From contig MU001497.1 of assembly GCA_010093485.1 (NCBI GenBank), forward strand, positions 1,799,031-1,863,030: a stretch of DNA of 64,000 nt, written 5' to 3'. Position 1 is the first letter of the stretch, and each line of letters begins with the position of its first letter. The DNA comes from Karstenula rhodostoma CBS 690.94. Lineage: Eukaryota > Ascomycota > Dothideomycetes > Pleosporales > Didymosphaeriaceae. The position numbers were made by a program, and so were the translations under genes. The notes under the pieces were generated by a model that saw nothing but the letters and a program-made list of their open reading frames with translations, was not told the DNA's origin and did not search any database. Below, piece by piece: positions 34,360 to 45,298 of this stretch.

Positions 34360-35617
34360 ATGGCTGGCGATCCGAGAGCGCTGCTTCGACAGGTGGGGAA
34401 GCTCTGAAACACCGCCACAATCCCAGATAGCAGGACTGATGGATGAATAGGCAGAACAGAGTCTCTCGAAGGCGGGCGGAGGATTCAGTTTCTTTGGCGG
34501 GCGGCAAGAGAAGTGTATGCCGATCATTCAAAGAGGAGGACGTGCACGAGGCTGACTAGGCGATAGATGAGGCAGCAGCTGATCAGTTCATTGCTGCGGC
34601 GAACGCATTCAGAATGCAGAAGATGGGTAAGAGACGCTCAAAATCCGATATATGCGCTTTTGTGTAACCGACAATCGGGACCTGTGGTAGACTCTGACAC
34701 ACCATCTAGGCAAGGAGGCCGGCGAAGCATTCGAGAAAGCAGCGCAAGTCCAAAAGCAGAACTTGAACGAGCCTGACGACGAAGCAAACACACTTACCGA
34801 GGCCTTCAGTACGTCAAAACCTTTAACTGTACGGGTCACGTGAGGCTAATGTGAGCAGAGGCATACCGGAAAGACGACCCAGAGGCGGCAGCACGGTGTC
34901 TCGACAGAGCCATCGCACACTACTGCAGCAAAGGCAACTTCCGCCGCGCAGCAACCCACAAGCAGAATCTGGGTGAACTCTTTGAAGTCGAGCTAGGTGA
35001 CAATGCGCGTGCGGCTGCGGCATACGAGGAAGCTGCTGGTTGGTACGAGTCTGTACGTCTACACCCATCTATGGATGTATGAGAATTGTTTCACTGACAA
35101 CTTCACAGGACAACGCCGAAGTAAATAATCCCAAAATCCTGTTATTCCCCTTTTCCCTGCTCCCCAGAATATATCTAACACAACTATCTCTACACAGGCC
35201 CTCTCAAACAAACTCTGGCTCAAGACTGCCGACCTCGTCGCTCTTGAAGGGAAAGACTATTACCACGCCATCAGCCTCTACGAAAAGGTTGCAAAGTCCT
35301 CCATCAACAACAACCTCATGCGCTGGTCCGTTAAGGAGTACTTGCTCAAGGCGGGTATCTGCCAGCTGTGCACCGGTGACGAGGTTGGCGCAGCGACGGC
35401 GTTCGACAGGTATCGCGAGCTTGACCCAAGCTTCACGCAGCAGAGGGAACACCAACTGCTGGTGGACTTGCTCCAGGCAATCAAGGACGGAGACCAGGAG
35501 GTTTTCGCTGATAAGTTGTTCCAGTACGACCAGCTTAGCAAGCTAGACAAGTGGAAGACCACCTTGCTCTTGCGGATCAAGAGCGCCGTTGAGAGCAAGG
35601 AGGAGGACTTCTCTTAG
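34360..35617 (+). CDS. sec17: Alpha-SNAP (Sec17), SNARE disassembly adaptor
   Basis: Seven exons, 34360-34392, 34451-34514, 34567-34626, 34710-34808, 34859-35052, 35109-35120 and 35198-35617, give 293 residues, the standard alpha-SNAP length. Conserved landmarks are MAGDPRALL, GGGFSFFGGRQEKYE across intron 2, YCSKGNFRRAATHKQNLGE, NKLWLKTADLVALEGKDYY and the C-terminal Leu-rich end DKWKTTLLLRIKSAVE that activates NSF/Sec18. The helical TPR-like sheet binds SNARE bundles and recruits Sec18 to membranes. Exon 6 is a 12-nt microexon encoding DNAE. Frame closure and the family match require it. Confidence 0.96.
35109..35120 (+). other. sec17: 12-nt microexon of sec17
   Basis: The microexon is flanked by TTCACAG upstream and GTAAAT downstream. 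It encodes DNAE, which links WYES (exon 5) to ALSNKLWLK (exon 7) in frame. Confidence 0.85.
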
Positions 35618-35817
35618 GTGCTGTCAGCAACATTCAGCGGGAAATATCACTGGATCGGGAACTTGGATTGAAATGTTGGCATTGTGCCATTGAGGCCATC
35701 GAAGCTACAGGGTTGTTGATGGGTACGGCTGACAATTACGCGTAGACCACAATTCCTATTTATATATTATGATACATGATCAAACTATCCCACGCACTAC
35801 GACCCCACTCCAACTCT

Positions 35818-36558
35818 TCAATCATCGCATCCAACGTCCCGCATACATCCTCCCTCTGTCGTCTCGCTCCCCCAACCTAACACCAACGCATCCATCACCT
35901 CCCCCATCCTCGCCCCAGCCCCAACCTCCCACACATGCTCCACGCCCCCACACGCCCCCACTCTCACCGCATGCACCACCACACCGGGCCTCGTCGCATA
36001 CATCGCACGCCAAATCCCCTCTCCCACCGCCTTCAGGTGCTCCTCGCCCCCGCGCCGCCCCACCACGGGGAGATGCACGCACGGTCCCGCGTACGAACTA
36101 CCCAGGCACGCCCACCTGAAGTCTTCCCCCCTGCAGCGCTCGGCACGCTCGAGGGACGGCAGGACGGTGGGGCCAGCGCGTTCATAGAGCGCCGGAAAGG
36201 CAGCGTCGCAGCACCCAAAGTACCCGAGTGCAGCGGCGGCGTCAGCGTCTGCGCGGGCGCGCAGGCGGGCGAAGTGCGTCTGCATGAAGGGCGGGAACAT
36301 TTTCTCGAGGAGGGGGTTTAGTTCCACGTCCACGTTTTCTGTTTCTGCGCGGTTGGATTTTGAGGCAGGTGGGCAAGCGTCGAGGAAGAGGATGCGGCGG
36401 AGGGTCCGCGCGGAGAGGATGGTTAGGTTTGCGGTGCGGTTTAGCAGGCGGAGGGGCAAGAGGGTGGCGGGCGTGGGGTGGGTGTGGAGGAGGATTTGCT
36501 CGAGGAGTTCGGGGAGGGTGAAGGGTGTTGTTTCCATGCTCGCGTTGCGTGTGCTCAC
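35818..36558 (-). CDS. F-box-like hypothetical protein
   Basis: A single exon of 246 residues. The N-terminal part has FTLPELLEQILLHTHPTPATLLPLRLLNRTAN in order, which has the spacing of an F-box helix triplet (LPELLxxIL...LLxLRLLNR). The rest (PPFMQTHFARLRARADADAA, FRWACLGSSYAG) shows no second domain that I recognise. Fungal F-box proteins of this layout are common and usually uncharacterised. They are presumed SCF ligase adaptors. ATG 36558 is the first in frame, and 36537 (METTPF) is an alternative. Confidence 0.65.
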   Translation of the reverse strand: MSTRNASMETTPFTLPELLEQILLHTHPTPATLLPLRLLNRTANLTILSARTLRRILFLDACPPASKSNRAETENVDVELNPLLEKMFPPFMQTHFARLRARADADAAAALGYFGCCDAAFPALYERAGPTVLPSLERAERCRGEDFRWACLGSSYAGPCVHLPVVGRRGGEEHLKAVGEGIWRAMYATRPGVVVHAVRVGACGGVEHVWEVGAGARMGEVMDALVLGWGSETTEGGCMRDVGCDD

Positions 36559-37219
36559 TCAAAGAAGGGATTGGATCGGGAGTTGCTTATAACCTATCTT
36601 GTTTCCATCGTATATCTAACTCACCCGGGACAATGGTCAGCGGGAAATCGAGGTCGCACGGCGCAGTGAGGCTGGCGGTATGACTGGCTCCACAATGTGC
36701 TTGTATCGCTTACTCGGATGGGGATTCATGAGGCCTACGTTTTGCCGTTTTGGGCTGTGCTGTAGCAAGCGAGTGGGTGACCCCCATCTCCCCTCAACCT
36801 CTGGAATTCCTGTGTGTACATAGTCTTGTATGATGTGGATTTAGTGCTGCTGGGTGCACGAGCGGCGTGTGTGATTACGCTCGGCGCTGCTCGCATGCAC
36901 TGCGTTCGGATAGTGGTGGGGGCCGATCGCCTAATGCTGGATATAGCTGGGCATTTTCAGTTTGATGTTGTCGGTCTGGAAGTCCGTCAAGTAGATTTTG
37001 TTGTTGGTGGACAGTCGCTATCGAAGGGACCTCGATTGTGACGAATGACACAGTTGATAGAAAGACACGAGACAGATATACAGCCGTTGAAAATATATTC
37101 CGTGTATACATTAGCGTTAATGCGCATTCTAAGAAATCTTAACAAGCCTGTGTATGCGTACAAGGTACCCAGCTCAGTGAACCTCGAATGTTAACCCGAA
37201 CTCCCGACAACTGAAACTA
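36559..37219. other. Intergenic region
   Basis: No supported gene on either strand. Confidence 0.45.
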
Positions 37220-39427
37220 TCAAGCCTTCTCCGCGCCACCCCCATCCTTCTCCTTCGCCCTCTTCTCCAACTCCACCATCTTCTCCGCCTCCGTCTTCTC
37301 CTTCCTTCCACTCCCCCACAACGACCCCACATTCATCTTCTCCATCATCCAATCCATCGTACTCGCCTCGTTCTTCTTCTCAATGTCCCGCTCCAGCTGC
37401 GCCTTCTCTTCGTCCTCATCCGCCACCTTGCCCTCTTTCTCCTTCTCCTCCTGCGCTTTCTTCTCCGCCGCCGCAACGGCCTTCAATTCGTCTTCTTCAC
37501 GCTGGACTTCTGCGACGTCGATGTCCTCGAAGCCGATCTTCTTGAGGATGCTGCCGGTCAGATAGCGGTACTCAAGGTGCCCGCCCACCATCTCAGAGAC
37601 ATCGACGTTCTGTACGCCGTGGATGCCGAGCACAGGCTGGAGCCCCGCAATTCCGAGTTGGATGCTCGACGTGCGGTACAGGAACGCGAGGATGTAGTCG
37701 TTCGTGGAGAAGACGTTGACGACGCGACCGGAGACCACGCTGCGGAGCGCGCGCCAGTCTTCAGCGTCGGACGGGCACGGCGAGCCGAGCAGGACCACGT
37801 TTTCGATGAGCCCGAAGGCCTTGCGCTTGGCGAGGGTCTGCAGGCAGGAGAAGATGAGGCGCGCGCCGAGCGAGTACCCGATCAGGGTTACGGGGCGCTC
37901 GCCCTGAACTTTGTTGATGAGGGCGTCGGCGAGGACTTCGCCTGCGCGGTCGGCGCGGTATTTAGCCACGGAGAAGGGGTTGTCGAGGAGGGATGACAGC
38001 TTTAGCAGGCCGAGGGGCCAGAGACCGGCGGAAAGGGCGCCGAAGACGGTGCGCTTGATGATCTGGCCTTTGGCGTAGGACCAGGCGGCGCTCTTAACGA
38101 AGCTTTCCATGGAGTTGCCGAGCTTGAGGAGCGACTCGAGTTCCCAGCGCAACGCAAAGCCTTCGATGGATTGCTCCACGTAGCGCCATGGTACGACGAC
38201 TTCTTCTTTGCTGGTGAGCCAGCCCGAGATGGCGATTGAGACGCGCAGACGACGGTATTCCTTCTCGATCTTTCGCGGGCGGTGGAAGTTGTGGATGGGG
38301 ATGAAGCCGAAGTCTTCGACTTGGCGCGCGTACTCGTCCATGGCTTTGCTGGTCATCTTGGCCCCGTATGCACCGAAGAGACCGCCGACGAGGACGGAGG
38401 ACGATGCGAGGGTGCCTAGGTATCCTGCTGCGGCCGTGGCTCCGAGGCCTAGTCCGCCCATCACGCTGCCTATGCCCGCAGCTAGAAGTGGAGCGGCAAG
38501 ACCGCCTGTGACTCCGATCAGGGCTGCGCCGGCGACGCCTGCGAGGCCAACTTTCCATTTCCGCGCTGTGCTTGAGGACTCCGCGGCTTTCTTGGTCTCG
38601 GCGTCGGCGTTGAGCTGCTTCGATGCGGCTTCCAGAAGACCGCGCGCAACGGTCTCCTCGTCATTCTTCATGACTGAGAGCTTGAGGTGCAGTGAGGAGG
38701 TAAGGTAGAGCAGTAGCACGCGCGAATGTGCCGAGTATGTCTCCAGGCTGAGCAAGATCAGCACGAAAGAATGCAACACTAGCTTTCTCTTCTCCAGGTC
38801 CAGCTGCATCAGTGCTGTCTCCACGGGCGGATACAGCTCCTTGAACGCAGCGTCTTCATCCTCGCCTTCATCATCAATGCCGCCGAGACTCTTCATCCCA
38901 GTGTCGCTCCTCTTGACCTTTTTCTCAACATCCCCCTCCTTGACCTCACTGCTCTGCTGCTGCGCTTCCTTTCGCGAGTTCACCACCTCGCCTACCCTCC
39001 CTACCACTCTTCCGCGCCACTCATCAAAGTACTTCAGCATCTCCTTCTTCAGCTCCTGCAGCTCTGGTTTCGCGAGCTCCTTCTTCGCGTCTTCCTGTCT
39101 CTTTTCCCTGTCTTTCTTGACTTGCTCCTGCTCTTTCCTCCGCTTCTCTTCCTTCTCGACATCCGCGTTTTCGATGCCCACCGGCGCAGCAGCCAGCGCT
39201 GCTTCTTCCGACTTGGTAGTCTTCGCCTCTACAGGTGTGTCTTCGGGGGCGAACGTGTCGAGCAGCGATTTGCGCATCGTCATTGTGATGGTGGCGATCA
39301 GGAACGTGAGGTCGGCGCACTGGTCTGCAGTGAGCAGCGTCGTGAGCGAGGCATCCTGCTCTCCAGACTGCGACGGCGACTTCGAGTGTGTTTTCCCGAA
39401 GGGCAACTTGCTTGCAAAACCCTCCAT
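37220..39427 (-). CDS. DUF726 / TMCO4-like alpha/beta-hydrolase-fold membrane protein
   Basis: A single exon of 735 residues from ATG 39427 (MEGFASKLPFGKTHSKS). An in-frame extension to 39535 is less likely. Order: an N-terminal charged segment with a Lys/Glu-rich coiled coil (EKEEKRRKEQEQVKKDREKR), then a long Gly/Ala-rich hydrophobic region (VGLAGVAGAALIGVTGGLAA and LGLGATAAAGYLGTLASSSV) that should form two or more membrane segments. An alpha/beta-hydrolase core follows, with the nucleophile elbow GYSLGA near residue 517 and VVLLGSPCPSDAEDW after it. The C-terminal tail is again Lys/Glu-rich. This is the DUF726 family (related to human TMCO4), whose substrate is not established. Family assignment is strong, and enzymatic activity is inference. 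Confidence 0.88.
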   Translation of the reverse strand: MEGFASKLPFGKTHSKSPSQSGEQDASLTTLLTADQCADLTFLIATITMTMRKSLLDTFAPEDTPVEAKTTKSEEAALAAAPVGIENADVEKEEKRRKEQEQVKKDREKRQEDAKKELAKPELQELKKEMLKYFDEWRGRVVGRVGEVVNSRKEAQQQSSEVKEGDVEKKVKRSDTGMKSLGGIDDEGEDEDAAFKELYPPVETALMQLDLEKRKLVLHSFVLILLSLETYSAHSRVLLLYLTSSLHLKLSVMKNDEETVARGLLEAASKQLNADAETKKAAESSSTARKWKVGLAGVAGAALIGVTGGLAAPLLAAGIGSVMGGLGLGATAAAGYLGTLASSSVLVGGLFGAYGAKMTSKAMDEYARQVEDFGFIPIHNFHRPRKIEKEYRRLRVSIAISGWLTSKEEVVVPWRYVEQSIEGFALRWELESLLKLGNSMESFVKSAAWSYAKGQIIKRTVFGALSAGLWPLGLLKLSSLLDNPFSVAKYRADRAGEVLADALINKVQGERPVTLIGYSLGARLIFSCLQTLAKRKAFGLIENVVLLGSPCPSDAEDWRALRSVVSGRVVNVFSTNDYILAFLYRTSSIQLGIAGLQPVLGIHGVQNVDVSEMVGGHLEYRYLTGSILKKIGFEDIDVAEVQREEDELKAVAAAEKKAQEEKEKEGKVADEDEEKAQLERDIEKKNEASTMDWMMEKMNVGSLWGSGRKEKTEAEKMVELEKRAKEKDGGGAEKA

Positions 39428-40096
39428 GATGGTCAAGTATGGGGAAGTTCTACGGTAGGTCTGACGGTACCTTCTCGAGGCCAGAATGGTTGTTGATTGA
39501 TGTGCTGCCAGGATGACGTACATAGAGTGGGGCAAGACTCCCTGTCAGACCTCAGCCCTACGAGACCAGGCAGCGGCTCAACCCGCGGTCACGCCACACT
39601 GCAACTCACTCATCCTGAATTCATCTTCAAATCCTGCGTTGCGCGTCGCGACCCATTGGTGGGGTCAACGTCCCTCAGCCTTCGATACTCTTTCACGGTT
39701 TTGCCTATATGGGCGATTACAGTAGAATTGATCATACCATGTAAGCAGGATGATTATGCCGTGCCAATGGGCCCTTGCTTCGTTCTGTGCTCATTTCCCA
39801 GAGCTGCAATCCATTGGTGGCTGCCCATCCGCTGTCTTCGATGCTGTTTTGCTGTCTTCCCTCTCTGGGAAATTACAACGTGATGAAAACGCAGAGACGC
39901 ACTGCAAAGCCGAGAGACGCGCATGCACTAGCAGGACGTAGAAGCCGGTACCAGTAATGGCTGTTGCGACGTGCTGTGATGAGGCCCTGCCGCGCGAATG
40001 AAACCTGGCCTTGGCATGTTGAACAACAAACAGCACGGCAATAACATCCGACAATATGAAGATGGTAGGCGGTGTGAATCTTGTTGCATTCATATA
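39428..40096. other. Intergenic region between the DUF726 gene and pex14
   Basis: This stretch is the promoter side of the DUF726 gene and the 3' side of pex14. No gene is supported. Confidence 0.4.
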
Positions 40097-41269
40097 CTAA
40101 CCCCCCGCCCTTCCAAGTGGCGCTGGGTTCCTACCGCCGGCAGGGAAGTTCCTGGCGCTCAAAAAGACACCTTTTACTGCGCGTATATCGTTCTTCAGCA
40201 CCTCTATCTGGTCGTCTTTCCCATCGCCCGTCTTTGGTAGCCCATATGTGCTGCCGTAGTAGCCGCCCGAACCAGAGTAGTATTGGTTTTGGTAGTTCAT
40301 GTCGCTCAGATACGTCTGGAGATTCGACAATTGGGTCTTGAGCGAATTCGAGGAAGCCGTGTCGTTGGATCGTGTGGACTGGAGTTCGCGCAGATGCGAT
40401 GTGAGAATCTTTAAGCGGGTTTCGTGAGCTTTGACCACACTTTCGTCTTCTGTCGCGTCGGAAGATTTTGAGTCTCTGCGCGAGAGGTTGGGTGTCGTCT
40501 GCGTGCCAAAGTCGCGGTGGTACAGCTCTGTTGGATCTGAGTCGGCCTCCGATATGTCGTCAACCACATCAGAGGCACCCGACTTCGCTTTCGTTGCTGG
40601 GTCTACCGAGGCAGAGTCTCGTAAGCGCTCGTTCAGCTTGTCGAGCTGTTCCTGTGTGTGGCTCGCAAAGTCGTGCCGTGACTCGGTCAGGTTCTGGGTC
40701 ATGGGTCCTACTATGTACTTGGACAAGCCGTACAACGTCGCAGCAATGCCCCCAGCTATGTATGCAGTATTGACAAGACGCTTTGTGGTGACGAGCGGCG
40801 GCTTTTCGGTGGGCTGTGCGAGGAACTCGGGATAGGTCACAATGGGTGGAATGTCGCGGGGTTGTGATTGTGTTGCGGGTGCTTGGGCGGGTTTCGATGG
40901 GGCTTTCGACGACCATGCCCGTTCACCAGCTTGGGTGATATCTTGCGTTACATCTTGAAGGGTATCCCCCCTCGATAGCAGCTTCTCAATGTCTTCCGCC
41001 TGCACGCCCTTTGACTGTAGAAATTCGACCTTCTTCTCGCGCGGCGCATCGCGAATGGCAGGGTCGTCGAGGAACTTGGATGCTTGATCGAGCAATGGCG
41101 CGTTCTCGGTGGCGGTCTCCTGTGTGGCGTCTGCATCTGCTGCCTCTGCGCCTGAAGGGGGAGCGCTCTCCGGAATGCTCTCCGATGCCGGCTGCGTGTC
41201 TGCTTCTGTGGGCGTGGGCGCGGGAGGCTGCGCGCGCTGCCACGATGGTATGGCTGGTTTGGTCGACAT
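40097..41269 (-). CDS. pex14: Peroxisomal docking protein Pex14
   Basis: A single exon of 390 residues from ATG 41269 (MSTKPAIPSWQRAQPP). The conserved Pex14 N-terminal domain lies around residues 55-105: LLDQASKFLDDPAIRDAP, REKKVEFLQSKGVQAEDIEKLL. This is the helical bundle that binds WxxxF/Y motifs of the import receptor Pex5. A hydrophobic segment follows (VNTAYIAGGIAATLYGLSKY), which anchors the protein in the peroxisomal membrane, and then a coiled coil (TQEQLDKLNERLRD). The C-terminus is Gly/Tyr-rich. The protein forms the docking complex for matrix protein import. An upstream in-frame extension to 41428 lacks coding character. The gene is divergent from ies2. Confidence 0.93.
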   Translation of the reverse strand: MSTKPAIPSWQRAQPPAPTPTEADTQPASESIPESAPPSGAEAADADATQETATENAPLLDQASKFLDDPAIRDAPREKKVEFLQSKGVQAEDIEKLLSRGDTLQDVTQDITQAGERAWSSKAPSKPAQAPATQSQPRDIPPIVTYPEFLAQPTEKPPLVTTKRLVNTAYIAGGIAATLYGLSKYIVGPMTQNLTESRHDFASHTQEQLDKLNERLRDSASVDPATKAKSGASDVVDDISEADSDPTELYHRDFGTQTTPNLSRRDSKSSDATEDESVVKAHETRLKILTSHLRELQSTRSNDTASSNSLKTQLSNLQTYLSDMNYQNQYYSGSGGYYGSTYGLPKTGDGKDDQIEVLKNDIRAVKGVFLSARNFPAGGRNPAPLGRAGG

Positions 41270-41908
41270 GTTGCAACTCGCCCTGGATAACGCAGAGCAA
41301 GCGTGTGTATTGTACAGAGCAGTCAGAAGCAAAGCAGAGGCGACGGCGGAAGGCACGATGGGCTGGAGCCGAGGTCTGGGGAAACGGCGCGTTGCCTCTT
41401 CGGGCGCCCCAACACATCCCATCTCCAAAGATGCGCGCTCCGCCTCGGCCCAGCATCTCGTCCTCTATCGCACGCTGTATCACTGCATCTCCCCATATAT
41501 TACCAGCATGGCCGATCGCTCTGCCAAGCGCTTACGGCGGCTCAGCACCGATTACGACGAGTCGGACGGGGCAGGCCATTGGAGAGACTCGGGCGCTCAC
41601 ACAAACGCAACCAGGTAAGTGGCTTGCACGCCTCGACTGCAGCTTCCCCTCCTAGCGGCGGAGCGGCGGTGCGACGTGGAAACTGGGAAGGGAGGCAGAC
41701 GCTCGCCAAATATGAAATTGGACACGCGCGCAAACAATCCCTCGGCCGCCACACGCCCCTCCACCGCCCTCACCACACATGCCCACCGTGCCGCCTGTGA
41801 TCCCTGCCCGCCTGTGCCCTAGAGACGCGCCGGCAACAGTCTGTTGATCCTGCGCACTCTAATCCGTCCGCCTGCCTGAGACGGCCACGACACCACCACA
41901 CCGCCGCC
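41270..41908. other. Bidirectional region pex14/ies2 with a possible 5' exon
   Basis: A short frame from ATG 41509 (MADRSAKRLRRLSTDYDESD) runs to a good splice donor at 41615 (CAG|GTAAGT). An acceptor just before ACGGCC, shortly upstream of 41909, would join it in frame to the start of ies2. It may therefore be an alternative N-terminal exon or an upstream ORF. Confidence 0.35.
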
Positions 41909-43138
41909 ATGCCTCGCCTCCGGTCCCGCGCCAGTCTGACTGCTCCCAGTGCTCCTCCCCCCACAGCCTCCTCCTCGCGCCCGCGGCGCAATACCACCAA
42001 CAAGGCCCCGCCGGCTGCCGTCATCCAGCGTTCGTCCCCCGAAGAGTCACGCCACTCCCTGAATCTCACAGTCAAAGCATCTCCAGGCAAACTTCGCGAG
42101 GCCACCGGCGGCAGGACCTCCACCGCCGTCAGCTCCCGCAACATCGTCGCGGGGAAGCGCGCATCACGAAACAGTAGGGTTGTTCGCGAGCTCGACAGCG
42201 ATGACGAGGAAGAGGAAGACGACGATGACGACGCGGAGGAGGTGGATGCCATGGACGTAGACGAGCCCGAAGACGACGACGCGGAAGGCGACGAGGACGA
42301 GGACATGGACGCCGAGGGCGAGGAGGACGACGACGCCGAAGTGACCCCGGCCCCTCGCATCGTCGTACCGAGCAACAGGAGCGTGCCAGTCAAGCAAAAA
42401 GTCACCCAAGACTCGGTGGAAGCGAAAGAGATGGCTCTGGATGACGATGACGACGAAGAGCTGTCCGAGCTGGACTCCGAGCTGGAAGGAGAGGACGAGG
42501 ACGCCGAGGGCGAAGACGACGATGCTGAAGGCGAGGAAGACGACGAGATCGCAGTCCCCAACGACGACGATGAAGAAATGGACAGCGACGAGGATATTAG
42601 CCGTGACCAGACGCCGGATCTAAGCAAGATGACCCGCCGGCAGCAAGCCATGGTCGTGCAGGGCGCCGACGAATCACTCTTGGCCCTGTCGAACGAGGCG
42701 CAAAAGAAAAAGCACCTGACCGCTGAGGAGATCACCTCGCGAAGGGCAGAAATGGCGCGTCGCCGCAAGAACCTCAGCGAGAAGCGCAACGAGGAGGAGA
42801 AGGTATGACATCTCTCGAGCGCGACCCCACAATCCAGACATGTATGCTAACTGCCGTCCCAGGCCGACACCATCAACCGCCTCCTTAAGAAACAACCGCC
42901 TAAACGAGGCCGGAAATCCATGCTCGCAGAGAACACCGAGGACGGCCAGGAAGAAGGCGACAAGCGGCCCGAGAAGGCGAATCCCCTCTTCGTGCGCTAC
43001 AGGCAGACGGTGCAGGGGACTACGCTGGCGATCCCTGAGGAGTGGCTGGAGGCGCCGGCGGGTAATCTTTTCAGCGGTGCGGTGGCGAAGCCGATAGCGA
43101 GGCCGTGGGGCGGGCGTATGGTTGAGGAAGTTTCGTGA
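41909..43138 (+). CDS. ies2: INO80 chromatin-remodelling complex subunit Ies2 (PAPA-1 domain)
   Basis: Two exons, 41909-42802 and 42863-43138, give 389 residues. The N-terminus is basic (MPRLRSRASL). It is followed by extremely acidic tracts between about residues 90 and 235, with runs of Asp/Glu and EDEDAEGEDDDAEGEEDDE. The conserved PAPA-1-like region follows: LSKMTRRQQAMV, EAQKKKHLTAEEITSRRAEMA, then RRRKNLSEKRNEEEK spliced to ADTINRLLKKQPPKRGRKS. The C-terminus NPLFVRYRQTVQGTTLAIPE with PEEW is the HIT-like tail seen in Ies2. By family knowledge, Ies2 regulates the INO80 ATPase and nucleosome sliding in the nucleus. The start could be further upstream if the exon at 41509 is used. Confidence 0.93.
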
Positions 43139-43472
43139 TGGAGCTTCGGGATTTATAGGATATGGGTTGCGTGCATTTGTTGGCGTATGGGAGTTATGGT
43201 GATGTCGTCTGGTGGCTTTCAGGGGCGCCTAAAAAGGATGGTTGGCCTTGATCGGGAACTTGCATAAAGTCGACTCAGGTCGTAATGAGATGGGATTGAA
43301 AACGCGGATCTGATCTGTGCTCTCTGGGTGGATCCTTAAACCTACTTATATTATACTCTTACCTATCTATCCTTCTCTACTGCTGCCTCCCGATTTGTCG
43401 ATATACATCGCAACAATCGTGGCAGTTGCAAACTGGACCCTGGATGTGCCTCTGGCTGGATATGTGGATGTT
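43139..43472. other. Intergenic region between ies2 and the BTB pseudogene
   Basis: This is convergent 3' flanking sequence. Nothing is recognised. Confidence 0.4.
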
Positions 43473-44165
43473 CTATTCCCTTTTCTCTTCTGTTTCTTCT
43501 TTTTCTTCTCCATCATTCTCTTTTTCAAGATACAAATTGATGTCACCATCGGTACCGTGCCCAGGTCTAGAGCGTGCCCTCACTGTGGCCTTGATTGCAT
43601 CCACCAAAGTTTCTCTTGGATACGCATCGAAAAACACTATCCAGCCAACTCCCTTCTCCGAGTCATCATGTGCCAAACTTACGACGCTATCAGCAACTAA
43701 CCGTCTGAGAAGCGACGTGGAAGGGGTACTATTATAGATAACACCAACGCTGTTGGGTCCCAGATTCCACCCCGAACTCTCTTTTACCGCTAGCACAGTC
43801 TTCACTACCGCATTTTTGTACCTCGCGTCTATAATCTTCTCTCCGAAGACGTAAGCTTCTACAAGCTTAACGAAGACTTTCTCTGCTTCTTTAGCCACCT
43901 TTTCACGTGCGTCTTCGCCCGCCTCGTATAGCTTAATGGGTATATTGCCAGAGTAAAGCCATCTGATATAGTCGCTGACCGTTTACACGGTGTCACTTGG
44001 AAGATCGATGACATCGGCTTATGCTCTCAACTTAATCCACTCTGGCTTCATAGCTCTTTGGAAGAAAACTGAGCTCTTGCAGAGAATACCGCGATGAATA
44101 CTGAGGACTGCGGTATCACCGGCTTCTTTCGGGGCCTTTAACCGTATGATTGGGTCGGTCGGCCT
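43473..44165 (-). pseudogene. BTB/POZ-type protein pseudogene (two in-frame TAA codons)
   Basis: The minus-strand frame reads VLSIHRGILCKSSVFFQRAM, then EWIKLRA, a stop (44021-44019), ADVIDLPSDTV, a stop (43985-43983), and TVSDYIRWLYSGNIPIKLY. It continues VAKEAEKVFVKLVEAYVFGE and then FNLGPNSV-like text through to 43473, with an acidic Glu-rich tail. The L-LC-KSSVFFxRAM, DLPxD and IRWLYSGNIP pattern is that of the BTB/POZ fold followed by the BACK-like helices common in dothideomycete BTB proteins. Both stops are TAA, consistent with former CAA codons, and no frameshift is needed. A further in-frame stop lies just upstream of 44165, so the 5' end is not defined. Confidence 0.65.
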
Positions 44166-44814
44166 GGCTTGTTATTTACGCAAGATAGGTAGTCGGACGG
44201 CTAGTGTCTTACTCCATGTCTTTTGTAACGTGCAATCCGAAATCTGCAGTTATGGGTGCTTGTGGGATCCTTGTTGACTCGAGCTGCTGCTTGAAGAAGG
44301 AGAGTGGGGCAAGTCACAGACGCAAGATCCAGCGATGTTCGTGACACGTCGTTAATTAGATAGACTTATGTCAGATGCAATAAAAATCCTTTCACGAACC
44401 TAGATCTGTGAGAAGAATTTAGGACTGGATATTCAGATAGGTTGGCCATGAGGGTGGATTTCGGTATTTCTCAGCTTCCCAACAAGTGCGGGGTGCCCTT
44501 GTCAAACGCACGCGAGAAAGACGAGAGGCTGCGAACTGGACCCTGGACGTGACGTGTACGAACGACGTCGGCGCCGAATTTGCGAACCTGACGTGTGTTT
44601 TGCAAGCAAGAGTGTCATTTACATAACTCTACCAAGGCATTGCTGTTGCGGCTCCATCATGCATAGTGTCGTGACGGCAAAAAAACACAAAGTTCCAGCC
44701 TACTGGAATACCTTTATGATTACATACTTTGTATCGACGACTGCTAAGTGGATGAAAACGAATTAAGGTATTATTAACAAGGACGACATCCCTTGTTGAA
44801 CAAGGTGGTCGTTT

Positions 44815-45276
44815 GGCAAGAATAGATAGAGCAAGAAGTTCAATAAGTGGTTCCAGTTCCAACATCTCACAATTGAATTCCACTTAGGCGAAGAGTCCTT
44901 CGAGATATCAGCTCACAATTTCCTTCATGAAAAGGGTGTAAGATCCCCGGTAGACGTTCGCCATATAGATTTTAAGTATGAGAAGTTCCTCGAAGTCTTG
45001 CTAGATATAGAGGACTTGGAAATTAAGAGAGATCGCATCGAGATCACATACAAGGAGATTGGAAAAGAAATTTCTTATGGAGTAAAAGATGACGACTCTT
45101 TGTAATCAGCGATTGTAACACTCCGACAGCCCAAGGATGATTACATACACTTTACGCTCTAGAAGAAGTCACTTATTGCCCCTGAATCAAGTATAGAGTA
45201 AACTAAGAAGAGGAAGATATTGTTGTTAAACGGAAAGAAGAGAAAGAAGCAAAAGCGAAATGTGGTTAATGAGTAA
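44815..45276 (+). pseudogene. Reading frame of unknown family with four internal TAA/TAG codons
   Basis: One plus-strand frame reads KKFNKWFQFQHLTIEFHLGE, then SFEISAHNFLHEKGVRSPVD, then EKFLEVLLDIEDLEIKRDRI, and ends in a basic tail (KKRKILLLNGKKRKKQKR) before TAA 45274-45276. In-frame stops are TAG 44827, TAA 45103, TAG 45160 and TAA 45199. Between stops the text looks strongly coding, and no frameshift occurs in about 150 codons. The family is not recognised. The N-terminal limit is unclear. Confidence 0.5.
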
Positions 45277-45298
45277 GATGCACGCTGTTCCTGGATCA

